NCBI GenBank assembly: GCA_018607135.1
Contig: JABBCA010000101.1
Coordinates: 1 to 47,676 of the forward strand
DNA: 47,676 bases
Source of the DNA: Opitutales bacterium
GTDB lineage: Bacteria; Verrucomicrobiota; Verrucomicrobiia; Opitutales; Coraliomargaritaceae
Direction: 5' to 3'
Shown: piece by piece, positions 33,410 through 44,635 of the stretch
Numbering within the stretch: position 1 is the first letter of the stretch
Layout of the letters: each line of letters begins with the position of its first letter
Translations under genes and position numbers: made by a program
Notes under the pieces: generated by a model
The model's database searches: none
Seen by the model: only the letters and a program-made list of their open reading frames with translations
Told to the model about the DNA's origin: nothing

Positions 33410-35227
33410 TTAAAACTCCCAAAACATGGGGACTACGGTCACTGTAACGATGAAGCAAATGATGTTCAACGGTAGGCCAACCTTGGTGAAGTCGGAAAAT
33501 TTATAGCCTCCAACACCATAGACGTATGTGTTGGTCTGATAACCAATAGGTGTCGCAAAGCTAGCAGATGCCGCAATGCAGCTGCCAACGACAAAAGGCC
33601 GAGGGTCGACCCCAAGGGTCGCAGCAATTCCTAAGGCGATAGGCACCATGAGTGCGACGGCCGCATTATTGGATAGAAACTCAGTAAAGGTTGAGGTAAT
33701 GATGTAGATAAACGCAAGCATCGCGACACTCTGTAGATGCTCGGGTGCCACACCACGAACGAAACCAGTCATCGTTTCGGCAATAAGTAGGCTGGCTCCA
33801 GTCGAATCCATCGCCTGCCCAAGGGCAAGCATGCCAAAGATGATAATGAGGATACTCCATTCGACCGATGCGTAGGCGTCTTTAGGCTTTAAACAACCAC
33901 TGAGCAGCAAGATCGCGACACCCAACGCAACTGCGGAAAAGATTGGAACGATATTGAGCGACGCCATCGTCACAATACCGACAGTTGTGCAGATCGCTAC
34001 GGGCATCTTCACGCGCACACTGCGCGTGGGCACACGCGGGCGATCTAGAATGATGATTTCGTCGCTGTTCGCTAGCGAGTCGATTGCATCCGTTGATCCC
34101 ATCATTAATAACGTGTCACCTTCTTGGATATGTAGGCTGCTGAGTCGTTCGCGTTGATTCGTGCCTTTACGATGCACGGCTACCACGACCATGCGGAAGC
34201 GCTGGCGGAAGTTAATTTCGCCGAGTGTCTTGCCTGTAATTGAGGCGTGCGGTGCAACTACACCCTCCACGATGGCACCCTCGTCAGTGGCGATGGTTTC
34301 AAGGCCTTCGGTCAATTCAGGTTGTATGGTAATGCCTTTCATCGTGTTGGCTTCAGCCACACCCGATGGTCGGCACGCCAGCACCAGCCGATCACCGTAT
34401 TGTAGTTTAATCTGCTTAGCATCTCCTGTGACAGCGATACCGTGACGCACGATTTCGAGTAAGCGGATGCCACGTCCTTTGAGCATGCCACTGTCGGCTG
34501 CGGTCTGTCCGTGCAAATCAGAGCCGGCTTTGACGAATGCTTCTGTGATAAATTCTTTGCGTTCTTCGTCGCTCAAGATCGAAGTAAGCGTTTCCCGATG
34601 TGGGAGGAGCTTGTTACCAAAGAGCACCAGATAGACGCTGCCAAAGGCTAGTATTGGTAATCCGACAGCTGCGAGCTCAAACATTCCAATTGGCGCGTGT
34701 CCCGCGTCGAGTAGGATGCCGCTTGCGAGTAGATTGGTGCTGGTTCCTAACAGTGTGCAGGTGCCACCAAATATCGATGCGTAGGACAATGGGATCAGTA
34801 ATTTAGACGAAGCTACGCCCATTTCGCGCGAGAGCGAGAGTATGACCGGCATTAAAACAATGACGACTGGCGTATTATTGACGAACGCAGAGACTGCTGC
34901 TACCCCGATAACCATTACGAAAATGAAGCCCTTGTAGGGCAGCTTTACTAGTTTCCTCAAATACGAAGTAATTAGGTCGATCGCGCCCGTGCGCTCTAAG
35001 GCACCACTGACAATGAACATTCCAGCAATGGTCAGTGGTGCAGAATTACTAAACACACTCAGCATTGCCTCTAGGTTGGGCAATTGATCACTCTTTGTAA
35101 GCATACTTACAAAGAGGAGCACCCCGAAGACAGTCAGTGCCGTGAGGTCCGCAGAGATGCGTTCCCAAATAAAGCTACCAATCGCGAGAACGAGTAGTGC
35201 AAAAACAAAGAAGATTTCCCAAGTCAT
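33410..35227 (-). CDS. SLC13/DASS-type anion permease with TrkA-C domains
   Basis: A 605-residue inner-membrane transporter of the divalent anion:sodium symporter type. The N-terminal membrane half has about six helices with the helical-hairpin segments [14 protein letters not shown] and [16 protein letters not shown]. Two cytoplasmic RCK_C/TrkA-C domains follow (about 215-290 and 305-385), then a second membrane half with the [14 protein letters not shown] hairpin (near 525). Members carry sulphate, thiosulphate or dicarboxylates; the substrate cannot be told here. It lies 29 bp after ctaG on the same strand, so read-through is possible. Confidence 0.88.
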   Translation of the reverse strand: MTWEIFFVFALLVLAIGSFIWERISADLTALTVFGVLLFVSMLTKSDQLPNLEAMLSVFSNSAPLTIAGMFIVSGALERTGAIDLITSYLRKLVKLPYKGFIFVMVIGVAAVSAFVNNTPVVIVLMPVILSLSREMGVASSKLLIPLSYASIFGGTCTLLGTSTNLLASGILLDAGHAPIGMFELAAVGLPILAFGSVYLVLFGNKLLPHRETLTSILSDEERKEFITEAFVKAGSDLHGQTAADSGMLKGRGIRLLEIVRHGIAVTGDAKQIKLQYGDRLVLACRPSGVAEANTMKGITIQPELTEGLETIATDEGAIVEGVVAPHASITGKTLGEINFRQRFRMVVVAVHRKGTNQRERLSSLHIQEGDTLLMMGSTDAIDSLANSDEIIILDRPRVPTRSVRVKMPVAICTTVGIVTMASLNIVPIFSAVALGVAILLLSGCLKPKDAYASVEWSILIIIFGMLALGQAMDSTGASLLIAETMTGFVRGVAPEHLQSVAMLAFIYIITSTFTEFLSNNAAVALMVPIALGIAATLGVDPRPFVVGSCIAASASFATPIGYQTNTYVYGVGGYKFSDFTKVGLPLNIICFIVTVTVVPMFWEF

Positions 35228-35256
35228 TATGGAGCAGTTGTCGGTAAACGATGGAA

Positions 35257-36066
35257 TTATTGAGTCAAAGTGGTGAGCTTAGCATCTGGTTCTGGATCGG
35301 ACTCCTCACTTTTTGACCAAGCATAAAAGGTTGTTCCTAGAATTGTAAGCGAAAAGCCCATGTTAATCACTTTCATAATAATTCCTCCGAGAATCTGGTC
35401 ATTCAATGGATCTAAATCGATGATTCGTGGTGCCCAGATATACGTTGGGTAGATGGCTTCTCCTGCCAATGTGAGAAAGGCAAACACAGGCAGTTGTCCA
35501 ACCATGAGTAGAAAAAGACCCAACATACGGATTCCGTAAGCGCGCCGCGGCACTCGCTGCGATAATGTGAGATAAGGCCAAAGCATCAAGATACCCAAGC
35601 CAAACATTGTCCAGTGCTCTAGTATGTGCATTCGTTTGTCACGAAGTGCGAGTTCGTAGAGGCCTGGCACGTGCCATGCCGTATAGACCACAGTAAACAG
35701 TAGGCCGCCACAAGCAGGATGCGTGAGCACAGACACTATCTTGCGAACGGCTTCTGGCTTTAAGAGATGATCAATTAACCAGCTAGGCGTGCCAAAGATA
35801 AAAAGTGTCGTTGAAAAATAGATCAGCAACATGTGCTGCACCATGTGAGCGGAAAAAAGAAATTGTTCACCCAATTGATCCAGCGGGGAGCCGACCGCCA
35901 AATAGGTTATGATCAGACCACTATAAAACAGCAGCGCTTGGCCTAGTGGATACTTTTCTGTTGGCGCAATTTTTTGACGTAGAGGGCCCGTTCCAAGCGC
36001 ATACAGCCAGCCAATTAGCAATAAGCTAATGAGTAGGAGTGGTTCGGTGTGCCAGTGTAGTTGCAT
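35257..36066 (-). CDS. ctaG: Cytochrome c oxidase assembly protein CtaG (caa3 type)
   Basis: A 269-residue membrane protein with about seven transmembrane helices, matching the CtaG_caa3 family (the Bacillus-type CtaG, unrelated to Cox11). The conserved [21 protein letters not shown] and PSWL stretch lies near 72-98, and a conserved [11 protein letters not shown] near 125. It is required for assembly of the caa3 oxidase, probably for copper insertion into CuB. It follows ctaF after a terminator in the same orientation, so expression may be partly separate from the oxidase subunits. Confidence 0.85.
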   Translation of the reverse strand: MQLHWHTEPLLLISLLLIGWLYALGTGPLRQKIAPTEKYPLGQALLFYSGLIITYLAVGSPLDQLGEQFLFSAHMVQHMLLIYFSTTLFIFGTPSWLIDHLLKPEAVRKIVSVLTHPACGGLLFTVVYTAWHVPGLYELALRDKRMHILEHWTMFGLGILMLWPYLTLSQRVPRRAYGIRMLGLFLLMVGQLPVFAFLTLAGEAIYPTYIWAPRIIDLDPLNDQILGGIIMKVINMGFSLTILGTTFYAWSKSEESDPEPDAKLTTLTQ

Positions 36067-36069
36067 TAC

Positions 36070-36104
36070 AAAAAGAAAGGACGACGAATTTACTCCGTCG
36101 TCCT
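36070..36104 (-). terminator. Intrinsic terminator between ctaF and ctaG
   Basis: AGGACGACG (36078-36086) pairs with CGTCGTCCT (36096-36104) over a 9-nt loop. Reading leftward, the hairpin is followed by TTTCTTTTTGT. It should reduce transcription from ctaCDEF into ctaG. Confidence 0.75.
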
Positions 36105-36127
36105 CTAATTGCTAGTAATTTAATCGA

Positions 36128-36484
36128 TTACATGCCTGGAATCTCTGGAGGAGCGACGTAGCTTCTCGAGAAGAGAAAGAGTAAGGCGGTGTAGGTGCCC
36201 GCAGCGATCACTAGGCCAGTGCCAAACGCAAGCGTCAGAAGTAGCTTATCGTAGATTAAGTGCATGAACCATGCGATGACGGCTACAAATTTAAATGCCG
36301 AGAGGCAAATAAGAACCGTAAAGATGAAGGTCGTATTAAATGGTAGGTATACCAATACCAATTCGACACCTGTAATCGCGGCCAGCACGAGCGCAAGGTT
36401 GACGAATACGTGATATTTTTCGTTTTCGCCGCTGTGATCCGTATCTGGTGAAACGGGTAAAGGATGATAATCTGCTTCAGACAT
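36128..36484 (-). CDS. ctaF: Cytochrome c oxidase subunit IV
   Basis: A 118-residue membrane protein with three helices (about 27-45, 50-75, 85-110) and the [14 protein letters not shown] motif of prokaryotic subunit IV (CtaF/CoxD). It is non-catalytic and stabilises the oxidase. It is the fourth gene of the oxidase operon (C, D, E, F), starting 22 bp after ctaE. Confidence 0.85.
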   Translation of the reverse strand: MSEADYHPLPVSPDTDHSGENEKYHVFVNLALVLAAITGVELVLVYLPFNTTFIFTVLICLSAFKFVAVIAWFMHLIYDKLLLTLAFGTGLVIAAGTYTALLFLFSRSYVAPPEIPGM

Positions 36485-36505
36485 GATAATAAAAATGGGT
36501 TACGA

Positions 36506-37117
36506 TCAGGTTTTGCCGATGAATTCGATCAAGTAAACGACGGTGAAAATGATAATCCAGACAATATCAACAAAGTGCCAATACAGACCTGCGACTTCGA
36601 CATCGACCGCGCTTTCATGCGCGTCCATTTTACCCGTGTAAGAATAGAAGAGCATGCATATCAGCCAGAATACACCGATAGCAACGTGCACACCGTGCGT
36701 TCCCGTCATCAGGTAGAAGGTCGACCCGAAGGTTCCACTTTCTAGCGTGAGTCCAAGGTGTGCGAATTCGGTGAACTCATACACTTGGCAGCCGAGGAAG
36801 ATCAAGCCGAAGAAGATAACGCCCACTGTATTGCGGCGGAAGCTCTTTAGCTGCCCCTTATGCATCGCGGAGACTGCGAGGGCCATCAAGAACGAAGACA
36901 TCAAAAGGATGAAGGTCGAAAATGATGTGAGTTCTAGGCTGAATAGAGAGGTCGGTTCAAACTCTTGAGGATAGATCTTACGGTAGATCAAGTGAGTCGA
37001 AATCAGTGTTCCGAAGAACATACAGTCCGAACCGAGGAAGAGCCACATCAGTAGCTTTTTGTTTTCGATGATCAGACTTTTGTGTCCGTCTTCGTGGTGT
37101 GTCGCAGAATCGCTCAT
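36506..37117 (-). CDS. ctaE: Cytochrome c oxidase subunit III
   Basis: A 203-residue subunit III, the five-helix form found in many bacteria. Conserved features are the FLGSDCMFFGTLISTHLIYR start near 27-46, the TGTHGVHVAIG histidine helix near 137 and the C-terminal GLYWHFVDIVWIIIF. It stabilises the catalytic subunit and the proton path. It lies 37 bp after ctaD and continues the operon. Confidence 0.93.
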   Translation of the reverse strand: MSDSATHHEDGHKSLIIENKKLLMWLFLGSDCMFFGTLISTHLIYRKIYPQEFEPTSLFSLELTSFSTFILLMSSFLMALAVSAMHKGQLKSFRRNTVGVIFFGLIFLGCQVYEFTEFAHLGLTLESGTFGSTFYLMTGTHGVHVAIGVFWLICMLFYSYTGKMDAHESAVDVEVAGLYWHFVDIVWIIIFTVVYLIEFIGKT

Positions 37118-37154
37118 TATAAAAATGATTAGATATTAAAAATAGTAGTCGAGG

Positions 37155-39137
37155 TTACTTCGCTTCTTCAGGGTGTAGGTGATAACCACCTGGGCCTTCG
37201 ATCGCCCAAAGCGCTACGCCCAGTGCGATCATAAAGAGTCCAAAGATCGCGACATAGCCCATAAAAGCGACACCTGCTTGCATCAACGAGAGACCTAGCC
37301 CTAGTGGCACAAATCCAAGCGATGCGATCATTGGCATCCAAGATTGGCTTGGCATGTGAATGCCGTGACCGTCGTCTTCCTCATATTGAATACGGCGATT
37401 TTCGGGGCCATGTTTGTGCTCCCAGAGGGCATCACGAGCTGGAATGATTGGTGTGCGTCCGAAGTTATAAACTTGTGGCGGGGAAGTGGTCGCCCACTCA
37501 AGAGTTCGTGCATCCCAAGGGTCATCACCTGCAGGCTCTCCACTACGGAAGCAACGAATGATATCCACCACGAGAAGGAAAATGCCGAAGGCCAAGATGT
37601 AAGAGCCGATGGTGCAAACTAGATTGTATGTTTCCCAGCCAAACCCTTCAAGGTAGGTGTGTGTGCGGCGAGGCATGCCAAGCAATCCGAGGAAGTGCAT
37701 CGGGAAGAAAGTGACATTGAGGCCAATGGTTGAGAACACGGCTACCCAAATACTGAGATTGCCCTTCCACATTTTTCCTAGAATTTTTGGCAACCAAAAG
37801 TAGATGCCAGACACCACTGCGAGGAAAATACCGCCAATCGCCACATAGTGGAAGTGCGCGATCACGAAATAGGAGTCTTGCTGCTGTGCATCCGCCGGAG
37901 CTGATGAGTGCATGATTCCTGAGAACCCCCCCATCATGAACATCCAAACGAAACCAAGCGCAAAAATCATCGGTGCGGAGAAGCGCACGCGGCCGCCCCA
38001 GAGTGTGCCAACCCAGTTAAAAATCTTAACACCCGTCGGCACCGCGATCGCCATGGTAAGCAACGAGAACGCTGCGGTGGCGACCTTACCTAGGCCAGTG
38101 GTGAACATGTGGTGTGACCAAACGGCGAATCCAAGGAAACCAATTACCGCCCCTGAGAAGACCACAATTGCGTAACCAAAGAGTGGCTTTTTAGAGAAAG
38201 TCGGAAGGACCTCAGAAACAATACCCATGGCCGGAAGCACAAGGATGTAAACTTCTGGGTGTCCGAAGATCCAGAAAAGGTGTTGCCATAAGATCGGCTG
38301 ACCACCCCCAGCGGTGACGAAGAAGCTGGTGCCAAACACACGGTCAAACATGAGTTGGGCGAGGGCGATGGTGATCGCAGGGAATGCGAACACAATTAAA
38401 AGGGACACGACAAGCGTCATCCAAGTGAAGACGGGCATGCGCATCATCTTCATCCCCGGAGCGCGCATGTTAATAATGGTGACCACGAAATTCATGGCTG
38501 CAGAAAGCGAAGCTACACCAAGAATCTGCAGACCCATGATCCAGAAATCGGTGCCCGCACCAGTAAATTCTTTACCCGTAATCGGTGCATAGCCGAACCA
38601 ACCCATGGATGGCACAAAGTCATTCATGCCCGCGGTTGGCCCAGACGCGGAAAACAGCCCCATGACTTCAAGTGCTTGAAGCACCCAGCCGAAGTTGATG
38701 ACGAGTGCGCCTGCAACGAATGCCCAGAGGCTGAAACTGTTGATACGTGGAAAGGCCACGTCGCGTGCACCGATTTGCAAGGGCACGAGGAAATTGAAGA
38801 ACGCAGCATTGAGCGGCATGATCGCGAGGAAAATCATCGTCGTGCCGTGCATGGTGAAGAGCTGATTGTAGCGCTGGGCTGAAATCAAGTCGTTCTCAGG
38901 AAAGGCAAGCTGTGTGCGGATGATCAAGGCCTCTAAACCGCCGACTAGCAGAAAGAAGAGGGCGATCGCGCCATACATGATACCGATCTTCTTGTGGTCA
39001 ACGGTGGTCAACCAGTCAATGATGACGCTTTTGCTGTGATCGGGGCGCATCAGTCCAAGGTTACTACGCTCTGGCTTGAGAACGTGGGGCTCCTTGGAAT
39101 GTGTCGAGGGTTCGTGCGTTTCTGTAACCGTGCTCAT
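37155..39137 (-). CDS. ctaD: Cytochrome c oxidase subunit I
   Basis: A 660-residue catalytic subunit with 12 or more helices. Haem and copper ligands are all present: HGTTMIF near 95, the CuB/proton-path motif GHPEVY near 290-295 (the Glu marks an A1-type oxidase), the HH pair of WSHHMF near 343, and AHFHYV near 420. It reduces O2 to water at the haem a3-CuB site and pumps protons. The C-terminal 100 residues hold a further two hydrophobic stretches. It lies 9 bp downstream of ctaC. Confidence 0.96.
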   Translation of the reverse strand: MSTVTETHEPSTHSKEPHVLKPERSNLGLMRPDHSKSVIIDWLTTVDHKKIGIMYGAIALFFLLVGGLEALIIRTQLAFPENDLISAQRYNQLFTMHGTTMIFLAIMPLNAAFFNFLVPLQIGARDVAFPRINSFSLWAFVAGALVINFGWVLQALEVMGLFSASGPTAGMNDFVPSMGWFGYAPITGKEFTGAGTDFWIMGLQILGVASLSAAMNFVVTIINMRAPGMKMMRMPVFTWMTLVVSLLIVFAFPAITIALAQLMFDRVFGTSFFVTAGGGQPILWQHLFWIFGHPEVYILVLPAMGIVSEVLPTFSKKPLFGYAIVVFSGAVIGFLGFAVWSHHMFTTGLGKVATAAFSLLTMAIAVPTGVKIFNWVGTLWGGRVRFSAPMIFALGFVWMFMMGGFSGIMHSSAPADAQQQDSYFVIAHFHYVAIGGIFLAVVSGIYFWLPKILGKMWKGNLSIWVAVFSTIGLNVTFFPMHFLGLLGMPRRTHTYLEGFGWETYNLVCTIGSYILAFGIFLLVVDIIRCFRSGEPAGDDPWDARTLEWATTSPPQVYNFGRTPIIPARDALWEHKHGPENRRIQYEEDDGHGIHMPSQSWMPMIASLGFVPLGLGLSLMQAGVAFMGYVAIFGLFMIALGVALWAIEGPGGYHLHPEEAK

Positions 39138-39146
39138 TGGAAATGC

Positions 39147-40469
<1,323 letters not shown>

Positions 40470-40693
40470 GGGTGTTGTTTGTTAAATAAGTAGTAAGAGA
40501 AATAGGGACCTTTATTAGAAATCCAAAAGGTATGGATTAAGGAGCGTAATCCTAGCTGACAAGTATATCTTCTAAATAAGGCGTCAATCAGTAGAACTAA
40601 AGTAGGGTATTAGGCATTTTAATTTCGAGAATAAGCGCACATTTCCTTCCCCAGTGCCATTGCCATACGCCTTAAGATCTTTATGTAAGTGGT
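40470..40693. promoter_or_regulatory. Divergent ctaC / azurin intergenic region
   Basis: This 224-bp gap between divergent genes must hold promoters for both. On the minus strand, TATACT near the TTGACG at about 40583-40588 is an option, but the spacing of 14 bp is too short, so I call no specific promoter. No operator palindrome stands out. Confidence 0.3.
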
Positions 40694-41215
40694 ATGAAAG
40701 CCGCACATTATCTACCATTGTTTACAGTTTTCTTAGTCACTGCTTGTGGCCCTCAGCCGAGCGAGGGGACTGGAAGCTCTGCCGAAAGTGTGCAGGCTAC
40801 GGTTGAAAAGCCCGCCGTCGAGACTGTTGAAGGCGTGACCACGGTGCGAATTGATGGCAATGATCGTATGCAGTTTACGTTGACAGAATTTACCGTCAAA
40901 GCAGGCGATACGGTGCGAATCATTTTTGAAAATAAAGGACGCATGCCAAAAACTGCGATGGGACACAATGTCGTGGTGCTAAAGAAAGGGGTCGACGCCA
41001 ACGCTTACGCTGGCAAAGCCGCACTCGCCCGCGATACTGACTTTATACCCGCAAGCGAGGCCGATTCAGTGATTGCTCATACGAAATTGCTTGGCCCTGA
41101 GGAGTCAGATACGATCGAATTTACCGCTCCCGAGCCCGGCGACTACGTGTATCTATGTTCCTTCCCCGCGCACTGCTTTGCGGGCATGCGCGGAATCATG
41201 ACCGTGAAGGAGTAA
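40694..41215 (+). CDS. Azurin-like cupredoxin lipoprotein
   Basis: A 173-residue type I copper protein, exported as a lipoprotein (lipobox VTAC, C18). A linker rich in Ser, Glu and Val leads to the cupredoxin barrel (about 45-173). Ligands are visible: His in AMGHNVVVL, then Cys, His and Met in LCSFPAHCFAGMRG near 152-165. The azurin-type arrangement suggests a periplasmic one-electron carrier. It is divergent from ctaC, so an electron donor role to the caa3 oxidase is a fair inference, though not demonstrated. Confidence 0.9.
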   Translation: MKAAHYLPLFTVFLVTACGPQPSEGTGSSAESVQATVEKPAVETVEGVTTVRIDGNDRMQFTLTEFTVKAGDTVRIIFENKGRMPKTAMGHNVVVLKKGVDANAYAGKAALARDTDFIPASEADSVIAHTKLLGPEESDTIEFTAPEPGDYVYLCSFPAHCFAGMRGIMTVKE

Positions 41216-41801
41216 CGATTTGGGAGCGCGGACCTCTGTGTCCGCATACATACTATCGGGCCGCCTAGATCACTGCTTGTCGGAACGGAGCCCGCCTTTG
41301 TCCAAATCTTCTTTATGATGCAAGCTGCTGCTAATGTGGTATGCGAGCTTGGAAACGGTCTCAAAAATACGAACTTTTCAAAAAAGTTAGATGCGTTTGG
41401 ATGTATCGATAGCGAATGCCTTAATCTTACCCCTAATCGAGTCGCTGATAGGTAAATACTTGCGGGATTATGATTCGCGTAAGATTACGATTAATACCGA
41501 ATGAAAAAATGTTTGATCGGGTAGCGCTGAGTGGCCCAGTCAGCACGATTGAAAGCTTCAGGCGCGTCGAATGAATGCGCTGTGGGCCACACCGCACTAC
41601 CGATTACGAACGTATAAGGATCAAGCTTTACTGAATTTGGTGTAAGAAATAAATACGCAGGTATCATGGGAGGCGCTTTTTCTTATTGAGACAGTCTCCT
41701 TGCGCGGTCCTCAGGAAGAAAGTTGCACGGTCCCGACCCTTGCTCCCGTAGTCGCGTTACCTCCACTCTGTCCAATAAAACCTGCGGATAGATCACCCGC
41801 T
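41216..41801. other. Gene-free stretch with REP-like hairpin and inverted repeats
   Basis: No credible gene is seen in these 586 bp. The left end holds a 26-nt REP-like hairpin (41222-41247). Further in lie a long-range inverted pair (TAATCTTAC 41422-41430, GTAAGATTA 41479-41487) and a 16-bp imperfect inverted repeat (41523-41538 with 41583-41598). The right part has no structure I recognise. Confidence 0.5.
41222..41247 (+). repeat. REP-like palindromic repeat, copy 1
   Basis: The 26-nt unit has GCGGAC and GTCCGC arms around a 6-nt loop and lies just after the azurin stop. A second copy with one mismatch is at 44289-44314. It has no T tract, so it is more REP-like than a terminator. Confidence 0.65.
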
Positions 41802-42230
41802 CTAGAACCACTGATACAAAAACATATAAACCAGCACACCAGTCACCGATACGTAATACCAGATTGGAAAAGTCCATTTCGCCCAAGCTTTGTGTTTTTC
41901 GCGCTTATCTTTGAGTGCTAAAATCAGAGTGGTTAGAACGAGAGGCACGATGGCCATGGCAAGCACGATGTGCGTCGCGAGCATGATGTAGTAAACATCA
42001 CGCCATAGACCATCACCCGCAAAGCTGGTATGCACCCCTTTCACGAGGATCTTGTGCAATACATAGAAAAAGAGAAAAATGACCGATACCGAGAACGCTG
42101 AGACCATGCAGCCACGGTGCGCCTTTTCTCTGCCAGACTTAATGCAGATGAATCCTGCAGTCAGTAGTAATGTTGAACAGCCGTTGAGGCAGGCATTCAG
42201 TGTCGGTAGAAATTCTGTAAATGAGGACAT
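41802..42230 (-). CDS. DUF420 membrane protein linked to oxidase assembly
   Basis: A 142-residue protein with four predicted helices (about 8-30, 43-60, 78-105, 118-140), matching DUF420 (YozB/CtaM type). The conserved His of THIVLAMAIVPL and the HKAWAKWTFPIWYYVSVTGV segment are present. Members sit beside ctaA/ctaB genes and are needed for aa3-type oxidase maturation in some firmicutes. Here it is the last gene after ctaA and ctaB in the same direction, 15 bp after ctaB. Confidence 0.8.
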   Translation of the reverse strand: MSSFTEFLPTLNACLNGCSTLLLTAGFICIKSGREKAHRGCMVSAFSVSVIFLFFYVLHKILVKGVHTSFAGDGLWRDVYYIMLATHIVLAMAIVPLVLTTLILALKDKREKHKAWAKWTFPIWYYVSVTGVLVYMFLYQWF

Positions 42231-42245
42231 TTCAGAGCAGCCTAG

Positions 42246-43187
42246 CTAAATCAACCAAAGGTCAAGCACCAGTGGAAATAAGAGTGCTGGCAAATAAAAG
42301 ATTGAAGCGAAAAACAACTTGCGGGCTGCAGCATCACGCTTGGATTCATTTAAAAATGCAATCGATGGCTTCAAAATGTAAATGCCCGCTACACCTGCGA
42401 TCACACCATACACCCAACTCGCATAGCCCAAAATCGCAGGAAGTAGGGTGCTGATTACCAAGGCTAGACAGAAAACGAAGGCCTGCACCGCTACTTTTCG
42501 GCCATTTGCATCCGCGTTGGACAGCATCACAAAACCACCCTGTGCGTAGTCTTTGCGGTGTGTCCAAGCAATCGCGAAGAAGTGAGGCATTTGCCAAAGA
42601 AAGAGAATCGCAAATAGAATCCAGCCAAGTGTGCTGATTCGGCCCTCCGCTGCGGCCCAACCGATTAGAGGTGGTAAAGCACCTGGAATGGATCCCACCA
42701 ATGTATTCCAAGTAGTTAGTCGTTTTAGCGGGGTATATAAGAGCACGTAAGATGCGATGGTTGCCGCAGTCAAAGTGCCAGCGAGGAGGTTCGCCCCCGC
42801 ATAAAGCAGGTAACAGCCGAGCACACTGAGGCACAGGCCATAAATAAAAGCGTGCAGTGGGCTCACACGCCCCGCAGGAATCGGGCGACTTTGTGTGCGC
42901 ACCATTTTCGCGTCAGCCTCACGTTCGAGCCATTGATTCAATACTGCTGCGCCGCCTGCTGCCAATGAAGTGCCGATGAGCAGACTGATCAAGACACTGA
43001 AATTACGTGATGGATCCGCCGCTAAATATCCAACAACTGCGGTAATGACCGAGAGGAAACTGAGGCGTGGTTTGGTGAGCTCGTAAAAGTCCTCTAAGCG
43101 CGCGCGCAGCGACACAGCAGATCCCGTGGAATCTGAGTAGCTCGAAGTGTCTGTAGATTGTGGACTCAAGAGTGATGAACGTAGCAA
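42246..43187 (-). CDS. ctaB: Protohaem IX farnesyltransferase (haem O synthase)
   Basis: A 313-residue UbiA-type prenyltransferase that adds farnesyl to haem B to give haem O. The aspartate-rich motif is visible in NQWLEREADAKMVRTQSRPIPAGR (about 84-107), and about nine hydrophobic segments follow. The only long start is TTG 43187. A GTG near 43115 would remove a poorly conserved, Ser-rich head of about 24 residues, so the true start is uncertain. It lies between ctaA and the DUF420 gene. Confidence 0.92.
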   Translation of the reverse strand: MLRSSLLSPQSTDTSSYSDSTGSAVSLRARLEDFYELTKPRLSFLSVITAVVGYLAADPSRNFSVLISLLIGTSLAAGGAAVLNQWLEREADAKMVRTQSRPIPAGRVSPLHAFIYGLCLSVLGCYLLYAGANLLAGTLTAATIASYVLLYTPLKRLTTWNTLVGSIPGALPPLIGWAAAEGRISTLGWILFAILFLWQMPHFFAIAWTHRKDYAQGGFVMLSNADANGRKVAVQAFVFCLALVISTLLPAILGYASWVYGVIAGVAGIYILKPSIAFLNESKRDAAARKLFFASIFYLPALLFPLVLDLWLI

Positions 43188-43213
43188 GTGCGCCCGAAAA
43201 GTAAATGGGTAGA

Positions 43214-44188
43214 TTACTCAGATTTAAGCGGACGGTGGGCTAGCAAAGTAAGCGCCCACGTGCTGGCAAGTAGAAAAGCGCCAATCAAGGCGTGCATGGT
43301 TGCTACATATGGGTTCTTAACGGTCCATATAGTCAACGCCCCTAAATATATTTGAATCACTAATACTAGACCGATGAAAATCGCAAAGCCTCCGAGCGCC
43401 TTGCGTGTGCTCGCGTGCCCCCAGATTTTTCCAAGTAGAATCATCAAAATTCCTAGCACTGCGACCGCCCCAACACGGTGCGTAAAGTGTATACCCACAT
43501 CAAAGTTCCAATATGCAGGTAACAGACTGCCCGGTTGCGCCATGGGAAATTGCGCAATCGCAAGTCCGGCATCGGCGTGTCGCATGATCGCACCTATCAA
43601 GATTTGCAGAAAGATACTGATGCACGCGATGATTCCCCAGCGTTTAATAGAAGCAGGCACTTCCGCTATCAGTCCACCTTGATGTTCGATCCAGCGACGA
43701 GTGCTCATCAATGTGAGCGCGACCAGTAGTCCGAGCACGATTTGCGCGCCGCAGGCATGTGCCACGGCAAAAGTCTGCGCGACCAGATTGTGATCGCTCA
43801 TAATGTTCAATTGATCAAAGCGCACACGCGCGCCACCGAGCACTCCTTGTAAGACCACGACAAGCACCAGCAGACGTGCAAGTGTGCGCACCGCAGGCCT
43901 CGCTTCACGCAACCATGTCCAAAGCAGTAGTCCAATCGATAGTAGACCAATCTTCATACCTAATAAGCGATGGCCATGCTCCGCCATTTTATCTGATTCC
44001 GTAAGCCAACCCTCTGGATTCACAGAGCCATTTGAGAGCGGCCAATCCAAAAAAGCCATGCCCGCTTTAATACTGGTCGTAAATCCCCCCGCAAACAGCA
44101 GTAGGGTGATCCAGCAGAGTGCGAAGATGCAAAAGGCGAGCAGCAGCGGTTTATAGTCTGAGGTGCGTTGTGATGTCAGCGAAGCCAT
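43214..44188 (-). CDS. ctaA: Haem A synthase
   Basis: A 324-residue CtaA/COX15 protein with eight helices. It oxidises haem O to haem A for the oxidase. The two halves carry histidine pairs: MAEHGHRLLG near 70, DHNLVAQTFAVAHACG near 130-145, and the second half with GAIMRHADAG near 210 and FTHRVGAVAVLG near 242. I choose ATG 44188 because the longer reading starts at TTG 44197. It leads the ctaA-ctaB-DUF420 operon. Confidence 0.92.
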   Translation of the reverse strand: MASLTSQRTSDYKPLLLAFCIFALCWITLLLFAGGFTTSIKAGMAFLDWPLSNGSVNPEGWLTESDKMAEHGHRLLGMKIGLLSIGLLLWTWLREARPAVRTLARLLVLVVVLQGVLGGARVRFDQLNIMSDHNLVAQTFAVAHACGAQIVLGLLVALTLMSTRRWIEHQGGLIAEVPASIKRWGIIACISIFLQILIGAIMRHADAGLAIAQFPMAQPGSLLPAYWNFDVGIHFTHRVGAVAVLGILMILLGKIWGHASTRKALGGFAIFIGLVLVIQIYLGALTIWTVKNPYVATMHALIGAFLLASTWALTLLAHRPLKSE

Positions 44189-44635
44189 GAAATTCAATCA
44201 AAACGCAAAACAGTGCCAAGTTTGCCCACTAATTCAACCCAAAGTAGCGAACAATCTCAGAGTGCATGCATCAAATTGAATGATTAAAGGGAGCGCGGAC
44301 CTCCGTGTCCGCATCCGTGCATGCTTGTAAGTTAAGCGCTATGTGTCCAAGCCGTGCTGGGCACTACGTTTAGCTAGATCCGTAGGTCCAGCGTTGCCAT
44401 AGGTAAATGATGTTTCAGTGTGGTGAAACGTAGGGCCTTTACTCGTAAAGCGTCGCCGTAGAATTCACAGGAGATGCTGTATCCTTTCAACCGTTTCCAC
44501 GCTCGACCCGTCTTTTGGTGGTCGTTTCAGGTGGGTCCATCGCTGCAAGCGCACCCCTTAGCAACCACCTCAACGCTACATGAATGATTTCGTTTGAACT
44601 CTCTGTATAGCTGTGAATGCTAAAAGGCTTACCCC
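44189..44635. other. Gene-free stretch with second REP-like copy
   Basis: No gene is seen in 447 bp between ctaA and the GreA/B-like gene. It holds the second REP-like hairpin (44289-44314). Further right is a GTTTCA/TGAAAC hairpin near 44410-44427. The rest shows no pattern that I can name. Confidence 0.45.
44289..44314 (+). repeat. REP-like palindromic repeat, copy 2
   Basis: The same 26-nt unit as at 41222, with a C for T change in the loop and the GCGGAC/GTCCGC arms intact. The two copies are in the same orientation 3 kb apart and flank the haem A gene group. Confidence 0.65.

Noticed and set aside
41228-41245. The GCGGAC/GTCCGC hairpin as a terminator of the azurin-like gene.
   Set aside because: There is no T tract after it and an almost identical copy occurs elsewhere, which fits a REP-like repeat better.
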